Shown here: positions 23,901 to 33,170 of the stretch, piece after piece
Layout of the letters: each line of letters opens with the position of its first letter
Position numbering within the stretch: position 1 is the stretch's first letter
NCBI RefSeq assembly: GCF_921293095.1
Contig: NC_060257.1
Coordinates: forward strand, 92,183,449-92,247,448
DNA: 64,000 nt
Reading direction: 5' to 3'
Origin: Ischnura elegans
Taxonomy: Eukaryota; Arthropoda; Insecta; Odonata; Coenagrionidae
The notes under the pieces: model-generated
Databases searched by the model: none
What the model saw: only the letters and a program-made list of their open reading frames with translations
What the model was told of the DNA's origin: nothing
Made by a program: the position numbers and the translations under genes

Positions 23901-26900
23901 CTCTCATAGACAACCATCTGGAATAGAGTTAATGAATTGTTGACAATATCTTTCCCCTGGCCTGATGATTTACTGAATACAGTGGAACCTCGTTAAAGCG
24001 AGTAGGGGTTATAGCGACACCCCCGCTATTACGAGAGATAGCAGATGCACCATCAATTGACCCTATAATAAGCGTGTTAAAAAATTCGTTTTTACAAGAC
24101 CCTTTCGGTGTTGGCTCTCGCCATAGCGAGGGTTTCACCGCCGGAAAACTTTCATGAAGACTCTTAACCTCTGTAATTGCTAGCGATCTGTTAGAAATGA
24201 AGTTAATGGAGTGCTCAGTCTCAAATTTATGTGGTAAACTGTCGTTCGATAAATATAATGATGACGAAACAATGCTTTGCATGATTTTTATTCAGTGCGG
24301 CGCTTATAAATTGTTCGAATAGTTGGTCGTTATTTGAGTAAGGAAATTTAGTGATGCAAAAAAACATCGCCTTTCGTCTGGATTTATGCTAACGTTTATC
24401 GGATAGATGTTTATCTGTCGCCACACCACTCATGTTCCTGTATATCTGTTCGCAACAGGTATATTGGCTATTATTTGCTCCACCTCCGGTAAAGCGACAA
24501 TTCGCTATAGCGAGTGTTTATTAGTGCACCGTGGGGTGTCGTTATATCGAGGTTTCACTGTACATCATTTGTGGTTAATTTCCCCCCCCTTGCATTTTCA
24601 GATTCTCCAAGCAATGGGAAAATCTTACCATCCAGGATGTTTCAGGTGTTGCGTTTGTAACGAATGTTTGGACGGCGTTCCCTTCACTGTTGATGTGGAT
24701 AATAAGATATATTGTGTAAACGACTATCACAGGTGAGTTCGCAAGTCACTCTTTGAGAATTGTGCATTTGGTTCTTGAAGCTTATCATTCAAGCTCTTGA
24801 ATTTTTACACTGCAAAAGCACCTATTATTCTACATGTTAATTAAGTCACTAATTATGTATCAAAATATATACAGACATATATATTAGTTGACGATTGCTA
24901 TTCACTCACGGATGTTCTTGTTCTTGGCTTCAGATGTAAGACTGAAAAGCCAATTGAATTAGTTTGAAAGGAAAGTTATGGTGATAAAAATTGAAAATTT
25001 TGGTGCCATTACCACTTCTTTCTATTTTCATATATTGCTCAATTCGTCATCTATATTTTAATCTGTTTACAGTTCATTTTGAATTCATTTGTTTTGTAGT
25101 GCAGTTTATGAATGAATTTCCATATAACATGAGGGAAAAGGGTACTAACTTATTTTCTGGCTGCTTACCTTGGAATGTTACTATTAATAACTAACAGTTG
25201 AAGTTATTTGCTTACATAATGAGATAAGCTACTCAAGTAAATAGCATTAGTATGAGCTCATTTTTACTCTTATTAGTAAGCATTCTCAGTTAAATGTTTT
25301 CACTTATTCCAATTGTATAGGTATGTGTTCAAAATTACCTGTTCTGCATGAATTGAACCTCAAAGAAGCTAAAAAGCATCTGACATACTTAATGTTAATC
25401 TATTGTTGAGGGAATACTTCATAAAATACATCCAGACGTATATAAGTAACTAGTATGAATACATTCAGATGAATTTTTGCATCTAAGAATTCTGTAAACG
25501 AGACGTTATTTCAGATAATGTTGATGATGTTGCATTCATGAAAGTGACCATTTAGCCATTTAAATTTTTTTCACATCTCTTTGGTTTTCTGAATCTGATA
25601 ACTTTTTGACCTAGGTAGGTTTATAAATGTTAGAATTTAATCAATAATTAGAATGAGTGCATATTTTTTATATTATTTAGAGATGGGTCGAATAGCAGAT
25701 TTCTCGAATTCGAATATTAAATCATTGCTCGAATACCTCGAATACTAAACGATGAATGCTGGAATGTTTGACTCGGTTGCATATGCAGCAGGCAACACAA
25801 GATTTTGGGGAGTAATTTTGATTTCCTTTAAAGGATTCGAACAGGAATTTAGCTGATTAATGGAATATTTTAATTTTATGGAAGCAATTGGGCATATAAT
25901 TAATTCAACTAACATCGCTTTACCCCCACTACTGCTGCCAAGTGCTAGCTGACAATCTGAGGTATTTTGCAAAATACAAGCTCTTCTCCACCGGATTTTC
26001 TTCCATTATTTTCAGTCCATCTTTGGGAGTTCTCACGAGATAAGAAGATGAATTGGAATTGCTATCAGGGAGAAACCAAATATCCTGAGAAAATATCCCT
26101 TCGTCTTGGACTGTAACAATAAAGATTTATAGCACCACTCATAAATTGTAACTTGATATATGTTTTCGGAAAAAAATACCACATCAACTTCCGAGAAACT
26201 CTGCTGCTCATATCGAGTCTCGCCAGAATGCCAAGTCTCCATCCTATTTTGACATTTATTTCCTCGCGTAAAATGCTTAAATAAAGTCAGAAATGCGTCG
26301 CGTTTGGTTTTGTTCTTTTTTAAATTACGCGCACGTTACTAATATTTCAATCCAACAAAGGTGTAATATCAATTGCCTAAAGTCATTGATAGACACCTTT
26401 TGGGCTAATAGGTGATTCATGCAGCAGTTGACCTCCAGAGCAGGTAGGCTGAAAAAGGTCAGTGGGTGAGAAAAGGGGGAAGCGTGAAACACATTTCTTT
26501 TGTTCTCGTGTAACTTGATATTTTTTTCGAAGCTAAGGTCTTCGTAATATGATCCCTGCACGAGCTGGGACCTTTTTTTTTATTTCGAAGAAGAGAAAAG
26601 CCTCAGAGGGGGGGCTAGTGCTGAAAGGATCTTGGGAAACGCGCTAATGTAACTATCCCACGGTACTTATGCAGCATTTGACCTCCAGAAATGGGGAACT
26701 TCGAAGCAGGTACGCAGAAAAAGGTCAGTGGGTTAGAAAAGAGGGGTGTGAGACATGTCTTTATAGTTCTCGTTTAACTTGATATTTTTTTCGAAGCTAA
26801 GGTCTTCATAATACGATCCCAGCACGAGCAAGGACCTTTTTGTTTGATTTCGGAGAAGAGGAAAGCGTCAGGGTGGGTGAGGCGAGTGCTGAATGGAGGG

Positions 26901-29900
26901 GGATAGCAGATCGTGGGAAATGCGCCAATTTTACTATCCCACGGCACTGAGTTTCTCCCTATGGTAGTTTCATCTGCTGGAAAAGATTCATACTACCTAT
27001 GTGCCTGTGCTTATTAGCCATAAATGACACATGATAAACACTTCATCTCATTTATACAAAACCTGCGCGAGCTGGGGGCTTTTGCTTGATTTCGAAGAGG
27101 AGGAAAGCATCGTCGGAGGAGGGGCCGAGGGCTGATGGATGGAGGGGGAAGCGGATTTTGGGATTTGTGCTACGTAGTTACCATCCCACGGCACTGAGGT
27201 TTTCCTGATGGGGGATACCGGGGATTTTCGGATTTTTTCACCCGGATCAATTTAGGTTCCCCAAGTCGAACTCTTTTCACCGCTCTAACCCGCGCATTTG
27301 ATGCAGTTCGTCAAATTGCCTAAAACGGCACTGCATGCACTAAAAGACTAGAGTTCTCAACATTTTTCTGAGTCAACTACCAACGACGTGCGTGCGACAG
27401 TGTACGACGTGAAATTCAAGGTATTCGAGGCGGTACTTTTCGCATAACTATTCGAGACCTCGAATATCGAATACTTTCTAGTATTCGAGTATTCGCGGAT
27501 ACTATTCGCACATCTCTAATATTATTATTATTCAAATTCTATAGGTTATCTTTTAGTGATATTTATAACGTAGGCACATCATTAGAAAATTCTGTAGATT
27601 ATGTTCTCATATTCTTGCTGAGATTATGTTGCCTATTTGCTGCCTTTCTGCTTTCTGGTTTACTGTTGTCAAGTTCTTCAAGGCATGTAATTCATGGTTA
27701 AAACTAAAAAAATAATAGATATTGCTGGATAGGGGCCAACTTAAGCTGATTATAGGGCATATGCCTATCTTAGCTTACCAACTTCTTGTGCTCATTAAGC
27801 TTCATTTCCAAATGCATTTCTCTGTCTGTTTTCCCATTACAGAATGTTTGCGCCGAAGTGTGCGGCTTGTGGTAAAGGAATCACTCCAGTCGAGGTACTA
27901 TCCTTACACCTGTTAATCAACACATCATATTTCATGCATTCTCTCATAATCATTACCCTGTTAAAAATTTCTATTTTGAAATTCTCACATGCGGGACAGT
28001 GTTCCAGGTCTGAAATTGGACAGTTGGGACCTGGTAAGGTATTGATATGGTACTAGAATGGTACTGAAATGGAACCAGTAAGGAACTAATAGGCAGTGTA
28101 GGATGCATATAGTTTGAAACCTTCATAAATGGGCTTAGTGATTAAAAGTATTAAAATAAATCATTAAAAATGTGAGTGTGGCTTGCTCGAGTTCAGGTTT
28201 GTGATTACTCCACCATGAATATGGTAAATGACTCACTTTCAGCTGACCAATTGTTGGCGAGTGCGGAAGCTGTTTTGCAGTGCTGCGTGGGTAGGTCGCT
28301 CCAATGCATGTAGTTGCGGGTTGGGGCAACCTATCCAGGTGGAACTCAAGCCAGACGTAGGCATGGCTATTTATGATAGTCCATTGCTGTATGCTGATAA
28401 AACCTACAATGCAGAAGGTCTCATGGTGCCATTTTAGGGCGATTGAGATTAATTAATAAATAGCTATCAGGCATTTTCTATTTTTTAGCCTAATTTTTTT
28501 ATCTGGAGGCCATGTTCCATATCAGTCCTAAGTTTCATATTTGCACCGAAGGTTCCATGCCTAAAATCGACTTTCCATATCTAAACTGTCCTCCTGATCT
28601 ATTTCGGGAACTGATCCTCTTTATCTGGAAATTCAGTTCAATGTCAGGAACTTAGGTTCCATGGCAGAGTCATATCTGAAATCTTGGTTCCAGATCAAAG
28701 TTCAGACTTTGGTTGAGTACCAATTAGAGATTTTTGATTGGGGAATGTGAAAAAATAGTTTTATTTACATGCATGTATCTGTTTCCTTAATGCTTTCATG
28801 CTTCAATTGACCTGCTGCATTTTGCTTGTGAAAATTATCATGATTCACATCAGTTTCCCAGCCTAACGAGACAAGCTTACAGTTTTCTGTTGAATTTCAA
28901 CACATGCTGTTAAAGGCATTAATAGGAATGTTGTTATTATTTTCAGTGTAAGCAAAATCACCATCAGAACATCTGAAAGGCTTTTACCTGCATGATTTTG
29001 TTAACTCAGCATTTCGATTGCTTGAAATGCATCAATTGGGTTTGATATCATATTCTAGCTTTGGATTTGGGTAAATGCGTGGCTGAATTAATTCAAAGTT
29101 GGCTTAAGCTTGCTTAGTTTCACAAACTTGATATCTGCATATCGATGTTCATATTCTTGATGCTTCCATTTGCCACTCTTCCTTATTTAAGTTTACAGTG
29201 CATTGAACAGTTTTAATGCTTAATACATTCAAATAACTAAGTGAAGAATTGAATTCATCTCACTTATTTTCCAAATTTCAGCCAAAATTCATGCAAATAT
29301 TTTGGTGCTATTTTTGCATCAACTTCATCCTTTTCAGTCTATGAGCAAAATGCATGAGGTCAGAAATTTAATTGACTGTGAAAAAACTTGAGTAAGAATG
29401 TGTTGCTCTCCTCATTGAGTGGGGAGAGGCAGTATTGTTGGGTGCATTCAGCCTCACTGAACGATATCCTCTGATCAGTGAGCAAGGGAGCTGCGCCATG
29501 CCATGGGACGGAGCAATGCTCATTCACGGTACCGATTGCTCACCTGTTTGGTGAGCGAGCCAATCTTTGGTCACTTCCGATCACCACGGAGCGGAAGGGT
29601 GGAAAACAAGTGACAGTCTTGCAGCATGCCATTGCATTCTGTGCTCTTTCGCTGGACTCAATTCATTTAATGTTAGCGGGTGAGCTGTTGCGGCTGAAGC
29701 AAGTGGGTGTGGCCTAGAGCTTTGGAAATTCAGTCACCCTCAAACCTCTGTCGTGTTAACATTGTGAATCTGCTCATGGAGCACTGTTGCAAACCTCATA
29801 CGTCCCCCTTGCACGTCTTTAACCGGGTATTTTAATAAATTGTAGCAAATTCGAAAAAAAAAAACAAAGCTATTTTATTACTTATCCATAGGCAGTTTTT

Positions 29901-32900
29901 TTTAATTGATGAGGTTAAAACTGGTTAATATTGTCAGAAGTAAAGTAATAAGTTAACAGAAATATAAATTGAATATAATAAGTTGTAGCAAATTAAATAA
30001 TGGACTACGTAAAATGCAATACATATCGGCCCAGCGCACTTTTCGCCCAAGCAGCAAAAGCAGATATACCTATATATTGGCCCGCCACACTAAAGGGGTT
30101 AAGTATGCCTTTCACCAACGGTGCCTCATTCAGCGCGATAGCTGGCAATGTCATGGGCTTCTGTGAAGGGATTGTCCCCAATGCCTTCCAAATGAGCAGG
30201 TACATTGTCACGGCGCCGGGGCCAAAATACCTGTGGCCACCGATGACTCACACGTTTTCAGTGACAAAGTAGGGTGGCTACGTACAATTGGCAACGTCAT
30301 GTTCGCTTCTCCTCTCTCTCTTGTAAGTACCCCTACCCATTAGCGAAGCCTGGAGAGAGAAAGAGAGTGTGCAGGCAGCCACGAAAGCTCATCCGCAAAC
30401 ATTAAATGAATAGATAATAAGTGAATGACATTGGCATTTGTGACTTCATGAATTTGTTTGTGTATTAATTTGTATAATGCGTCATTGGTCATGATTTTTC
30501 GATTTGTCAAAGCTCAAGAATAATCACATTGAAGAGTAACATTTTCAGTTGGGAAGGAATAAAAATTTAGGACATTCCATTTATCCTGTAGTCTTAAAAT
30601 GTACTTAATTAGGTTTTGATCATGTTTAATTCCAAATTGTGGCAGCAGTTTAAAAAGCTCCATTTCAAATGGTGATTGAAATATATTGAAACTAGCTGAC
30701 CCAGCAAACTTCGTACCTCCTAATAATCAATGAACATTGTATGATGTATTGTCCAACACATTAGGGAAGATTTATGTCTTTACATGCAAATCAACAGAAC
30801 TCATCGCTGTGGGCTTGCATTACAGTCACAGAAATATGCGTTAATATTTTCTTTGGAAAGTTGAAGTTTTTGTTACTGTAATTAAGATAGCAATATAAAT
30901 TACTGTTTCTTGTGTGTAATATGTAAACAGTTGTTGTTTGAAGTGTCGATTGAAATTTGTACCATATCTTGACTCATAAGGCACATTACTCTCCCCCAAC
31001 CCAATTTTTTTCCCCTTGTGGAGACCACCCGCGATACATCTGCTGAGAGACCCTTTACCTCTGGAGTAAGTTTGCACGTTAACATTTTTCTATGTGTTCT
31101 TTGTGAAGAAATGCATTGTAGAAAGAATGGAAATGTCTTTTCAGAATTTTCATTTTATGGACTCTCACCCTTCAAAAAATGTTTCTCGTGTAATTATTGA
31201 AAAGAGAGAGAGAGTGTAAGAGTAAGGGGAAATGAGGGTTTACAGTAGGGAAAAGCCAGGAACTTTGAATTGGGGAATCGTATAACAACCCTTAATAGTG
31301 CAAACCTTTTTTGGTGAACTTAGGTGAATGAAACTACCATTGATCAGTGAATTCTTTTGGAAAAATGCATGCATATTGAGAATCCTTTCAGTCACCTGCT
31401 TTCAATAAATTCATTCCTCATCTTCACATTCAGTTATCATTTTTCATTTTAAAGTTATGAAATAACGGAAAACCTTCCATTGTAACACTTTTTTATTTAT
31501 TCAAATTATTTTTTATTTGACGCTGATTAGGGGACAGAAGAAACTGTTCGAGTAGTCTCGATGGACAAGGACTTTCATGTGGACTGCTACATATGCGAGG
31601 TACGTTCCATTTCAGTGTCATTTCCTGTCATTTGGAAATCCCTGTGTGGGCCTCTGTGGGTTTATCTATGTAGATGAAACCCCAATGATTTCAGGTTTAC
31701 TCTCCATCTCTTCATTGCCTCAGACTACAGTTTAGATACTGTTTGCAAAATACATTCTGCATCCCTGCGTCACTAACCTGCAGAGGCCAACTGCCACACT
31801 GGAAGAACTATCATCCAAGATAATGATAAACCATATCCTGAAATCCCAGGTTTATATTCCACTAGGATAGGATAGGTTACTCTTACATGGCCATGATTTC
31901 TTTTATGTGCGAAGAGTTGGATGTAAGAATGGACAGTGTGATCTTAATTTTTCTCTCAATGATGAAGAAATTATTTTGAGGCCACACCTTGATTTCACAA
32001 CTAGCATATAGGATAGAGCACAGAAAGACTTGAGAGCACTTGAAACGAAATACAATGGAAAGCTGTGCAATTTGTCGAAAACTGCTTTCAGAGAGCAAAG
32101 ACTTCACTTAGCTTTACACGAAGTGGGTTGCGAGTCACTAGAGACTATGTGCTAGCGTTAGATTTCTCTAGCAAATATGAATAAACTTTCAGAGCTGCAC
32201 AAAGAACATCATCTTAGAGCCTCTCACTGTCTCTCTTGGTTGGACAGAAACAATAAAGCAAGAGAGATATTTTGCCCAACAGATGGGTCTACGGAATTAA
32301 TTTTCCCCGTAATTGAGGACTTAAATTAATGCATGGTGGAACTCAGTGGTCAAATCACTGCAATGCTTCAACTGCTGATGGCCGCTAACTTATTGATGCG
32401 GCTTTCGGAGTGTAGACTGATAGAATTTCATGCCTACGAGTAGCCCCCCACCCTCAGTTTTTAAAAGACAATGCTCTTGTAAAAACAGCAAGCTTTCATT
32501 TTGATCTGCAACAATTCTGATTTCTCTTCACAGGAGTGTGGAATGCAATTAACGGATGAGCCTGACAAAAGATGCTACCCGCTGGAAGGTCATTTACTCT
32601 GCCGTTCTTGCCATCTGCAGCGTTTGAATCATCATCCCCGCCAACTTCAGGTAATCTTTTGAGAACACGTGACATTCAAAACAATTGAAATTTTAAAAGT
32701 AGTATCTGAGGCACGTTGGTTATTGTGTGAAGCTTTAAAAAAAATTATTTCACAATTGAGAGATTACATCACCTTTTTTATGTACTATGGGTTAAGTCTT
32801 GTCTGTTTTCCACCCTGTCTAAAATAATGCATCAATGATCCTTTCACTAGATATCTGAGATCAATTTGAGGTTTCACTGCACATTGCATTTTTGCATCAA

Positions 32901-33170
32901 GGCTGCGCTGAAATCTTATTTCACCCATTGTCTTGTACTAATATGAAATCATGGGAAAGTGTGGTGTGTTTGAAAAGTAGTTTTTGTTGTTATAAATTGA
33001 CATTTATTGATCTTAAGAAATCAAAGAAGGTGCAAATTATAGCTTTAAATAAAGCCTTGTCAATAAGGTTAGTTTTTTATTCATCTACCATTTATTTCCT
33101 TTTGTACTATGTATTATATTTTCTGCTTTTTCACCAGGGAGTTCCTGCCACTTATCAATACTTGGGTTGA
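10038..33170 (+). CDS. jub: Ajuba LIM protein (AJUBA/LIMD1/WTIP family), complete, nine coding exons
   Basis: Ajuba-family proteins are adaptors at adherens junctions that bind alpha-catenin and inhibit Warts/LATS, so promoting Yorkie activity in Hippo signalling; relatives also work at centrosomes and in miRNA silencing. The join is 10038-11921, 19598-19688, 22158-22327, 23182-23244, 24602-24732, 27843-27894, 31531-31599, 32534-32650 and 33138-33170, which totals 2,610 nt (869 residues plus stop) with every border GT-AG and every phase matching. Residues 1-628 are a low-complexity Ser/Pro/Gly/Gln pre-LIM region, residues 629-658 a charged helical segment, and LIM1, LIM2 and LIM3 begin at Cys661, Cys726 and Cys786. 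The linker motif FQQTAEKC and the GVPFTVDVD segment of LIM2 identify Ajuba rather than zyxin or LPP. Neighbours are Caper upstream and a Mextli-like gene downstream, same strand. Confidence 0.95.
11995..12534. repeat. Probable hAT-like MITE carrying a nested MITE
   Basis: The left end reads CAGGGGCGGATTCAG and the right end reads AATCTACCACTG, and GGGG-rich blocks lie inside both ends, as in the hAT-like MITEs at 7,498 and 43,434. The flanking octamers (ACCTCCGG and ACAAACGG) are not identical, so the boundaries are tentative. Confidence 0.4.
12056..12299. mobile_element. Harbinger/PIF-type MITE (244 bp)
   Basis: The left end, AGGCCTGTTTACAC, pairs with the right end, GTGTAAATTGGCCT, and inner blocks around GTACATTAATGCGTACG are also inverted. 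TAA is duplicated at 12,053-12,055 and 12,300-12,302. There is no coding capacity. Confidence 0.75.
14060..14570 (-). pseudogene. Non-LTR retrotransposon 3' end (degraded reverse transcriptase C-terminus)
   Basis: On the minus strand the frame ending at 14,099 contains [20 protein letters not shown] followed by SNEKVL and REKWRAA. This is the characteristic post-RT tail of RTE/jockey-like LINEs. A second, more decayed copy of the same tail lies at about 14,420-14,560. After the stop the element ends in a TGATGATGATG-type microsatellite (14,080-14,095 in reverse), the usual 3' end of such elements. Its tail (14,096-14,190) recurs at 36,197-36,300. Confidence 0.75.
15188..15770 (+). mobile_element. 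pogo-type MITE, copy A (583 bp)
   Basis: It begins CAGTGAAACCTCGATATAAC and ends CTTTAACGAGGTTCCACTG, with TA dinucleotides at 15,186-15,187 and 15,771-15,772. These termini and TA target are typical of pogo/Tigger elements. The copy at 23,980-24,560 is nearly identical in the opposite orientation. No transposase motif is present. Confidence 0.88.
16242..16945. mobile_element. pogo/Tigger-type non-autonomous element (704 bp)
   Basis: The ends read CAGCAGACTCCCGATTATCC and, in inverted form, CAGTACACTCCCGATTATCT, and TA flanks each side (16,240-16,241 and 16,946-16,947). The interior is GC-richer, with repeated CACGGA-type motifs near 16,490-16,660. It has no recognisable transposase. Confidence 0.8.
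16952..17909 (-). mobile_element. Internally deleted mariner element
   Basis: Inverted ends share GTAATGAGACTGAC (16,971-16,984 on the plus strand; complement at about 17,886-17,899), and the outermost bases are flanked by TA at 16,950-16,951 and 17,910-17,911. At 958 bp it is shorter than the usual 1.3 kb. It sits six bases from the end of the neighbouring pogo-type element. Confidence 0.82.
16991..17470 (-). pseudogene. mariner transposase remnant (C-terminal catalytic part)
   Basis: On the minus strand the open part (17,335 to 16,991) carries the second catalytic aspartate in [10 protein letters not shown] and the third in [12 protein letters not shown], 34 residues apart, which is the DD34D spacing of mariner. 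The C-terminus has SQGNYFEG. Upstream, in other frames to about 17,470, [10 protein letters not shown] and RKICAK match the family segment before the first aspartate. The part with the first aspartate is missing, and stops and frameshifts occur, so it is inactive. Confidence 0.85.
18660..18684 (+). repeat. Poly-C tract
   Basis: The tract is 25 bases, all C except one T at 18,667. Its length in the assembly may be unreliable. Confidence 0.9.
19330..19355 (+). repeat. Poly-C tract (26 bases)
   Basis: This is an uninterrupted C homopolymer, 242 bp upstream of jub exon 2. True length is likely polymorphic or uncertain in sequencing. Confidence 0.9.
19598..19688 (+). CDS. jub: jub coding exon 2 (charged helical segment)
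   Basis: The exon follows TTTCTACAG and precedes GTATGC. It encodes [20 protein letters not shown] and a short acidic tail, a conserved amphipathic or coiled-coil-like stretch just before the LIM domains. It enters in phase 0 and leaves one base. Confidence 0.92.
20118..20356. repeat. 239-bp near-perfect palindrome in jub intron 2
   Basis: Two arms of about 107 bp, beginning CCTCCACTGCAAAAATGCTC and ending in its complement, are inverted around a loop of roughly 20 bases. Arm identity is high by eye, with a few substitutions (for example near 20,205-20,215). No coding or terminal signature assigns it to a family; a snap-back MITE is likely. Confidence 0.85.
20620..21420 (-). pseudogene. Non-LTR retrotransposon endonuclease fragment
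   Basis: On the minus strand, [11 protein letters not shown] at about 21,260-21,295 matches the conserved GDFN segment of LINE apurinic endonucleases. Further along, [10 protein letters not shown] at 20,980-21,015 matches the conserved SDH motif of the same domain. Stops and frame changes are frequent. It may or may not be the same family as the RT tail at 14,060-14,570. Confidence 0.7.
21421..22157. other. Rest of jub intron 2
   Basis: Very AT-rich sequence (especially 21,660-21,960) with no recognised element. It ends in the acceptor TACCTGTAG at 22,157. Confidence 0.6.
22158..22327 (+). CDS. jub: jub coding exon 3 (LIM1)
   Basis: It encodes residues 659-715, nearly all of LIM1. Zinc ligands visible are CHTC, the YHTNC histidine and cysteine, the cysteines of FICCSC, and VYCEED with its final Cys and Asp. 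It enters completing a split glycine and leaves in phase 0 before GTATGT. Confidence 0.94.
22328..23181. other. jub intron 3
   Basis: 854 bp with no recognised element; three overlapping plus-strand open frames (22,426-22,890) show no family similarity. Confidence 0.6.
23182..23244 (+). CDS. jub: jub coding exon 4 (start of LIM2)
   Basis: A 63-nt exon between TATTTTAG and GTAAGT encodes [11 protein letters not shown] followed by [10 protein letters not shown], giving the first two zinc cysteines of LIM2. Both borders are phase 0. Confidence 0.94.
23980..24560 (-). mobile_element. pogo-type MITE, copy B (581 bp)
   Basis: It is the inverted, roughly 97% identical partner of the MITE at 15,188-15,770. 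TA flanks it at 23,978-23,979 and 24,561-24,562. Its right end lies only 41 bp upstream of exon 5, so it borders the branch-point region. Confidence 0.88.
24602..24732 (+). CDS. jub: jub coding exon 5 (LIM2)
   Basis: The exon follows GCATTTTCAG and precedes GTGAGT. It encodes [16 protein letters not shown], then the cysteines of CCVCNEC and the YCVNDYH ligands, with the Ajuba-specific [11 protein letters not shown]. It leaves two bases of an arginine codon. Confidence 0.94.
24733..25669. other. jub intron 5, part before hAT-A copy 2
   Basis: AT-rich sequence without recognised features. Confidence 0.6.
25678..27518 (-). mobile_element. hAT-A element, copy 2 (complete, 1,841 bp)
   Basis: The ends are TAGAGATGGGTCGAATAGC and GAATACTATTCGCACATCTCTA-like inverted repeats, and ATATTATT is duplicated exactly at 25,670-25,677 and 27,519-27,526. 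It is in the opposite orientation to the copy at 47,439. The minus strand carries a decayed helix-turn-helix remnant (about 25,980-26,035). A block including the TGACCTCCAGA and AAAAAGGTCAGTGGGT motifs is repeated (about 26,410-26,640, 26,660-26,945, and partly 27,060-27,200), which explains its extra length. No hAT transposase is seen. Confidence 0.88.
27843..27894 (+). CDS. jub: jub coding exon 6 (LIM2-LIM3 junction)
   Basis: A 52-nt exon between CCCATTACAG and GTACTA encodes [17 protein letters not shown], with the first two cysteines of LIM3. It enters in phase 2 and leaves in phase 0. Confidence 0.92.
27895..31530. other. jub intron 6 (3,636 bp)
   Basis: No exon was found. 29,420-29,720 is GC-richer with a 79-codon frame of unknown nature, and 29,960-30,300 has another GC-richer block; both may be old insertions. 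At 30,690-30,715 the sequence CTAGCTGACCCAGCAAACTT resembles a motif common in dispersed arthropod repeats. A purine repeat (GA)n lies near 31,203. Confidence 0.5.
31531..31599 (+). CDS. jub: jub coding exon 7 (LIM3 middle)
   Basis: A 69-nt exon between CGCTGATTAG and GTACGT encodes [20 protein letters not shown] then ICE, contributing the LIM3 histidine and cysteines. Phase 0 at both borders. Confidence 0.93.
31600..32533. other. jub intron 7
   Basis: 934 bp, no recognised element or exon. Confidence 0.6.
32534..32650 (+). CDS. jub: jub coding exon 8 (end of LIM3)
   Basis: The exon follows CTCTTCACAG and encodes [20 protein letters not shown], then LLCRSCH with the last zinc ligands of LIM3, then a short basic tail. 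It ends before GTAATC in phase 0. If this donor is not used, the frame runs on for three codons and stops at TGA (32,660-32,662), giving an alternative C-terminus. Confidence 0.93.
33138..33170 (+). CDS. jub: jub coding exon 9 (C-terminal 10 residues and stop)
   Basis: After TTTTCACCAG it encodes [10 protein letters not shown] and stops with TGA at 33,168-33,170. The phase fits exon 8 exactly and the acceptor is strong. Because the exon is so short, the alternative of a different last exon cannot be excluded. Confidence 0.75.
   Translation, partial: GVPATYQYLG

Noticed and set aside
24407-24736. 109-codon frame as an extra jub isoform start
   Set aside because: Its first part is MITE sequence reading through by chance; there is no evidence of a promoter or acceptor there.
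29478-30272. Two GC-richer blocks with frames of 79 and 90 codons in jub intron 6
   Set aside because: No exon borders in the required phase and no recognised motif; probably old insertions.
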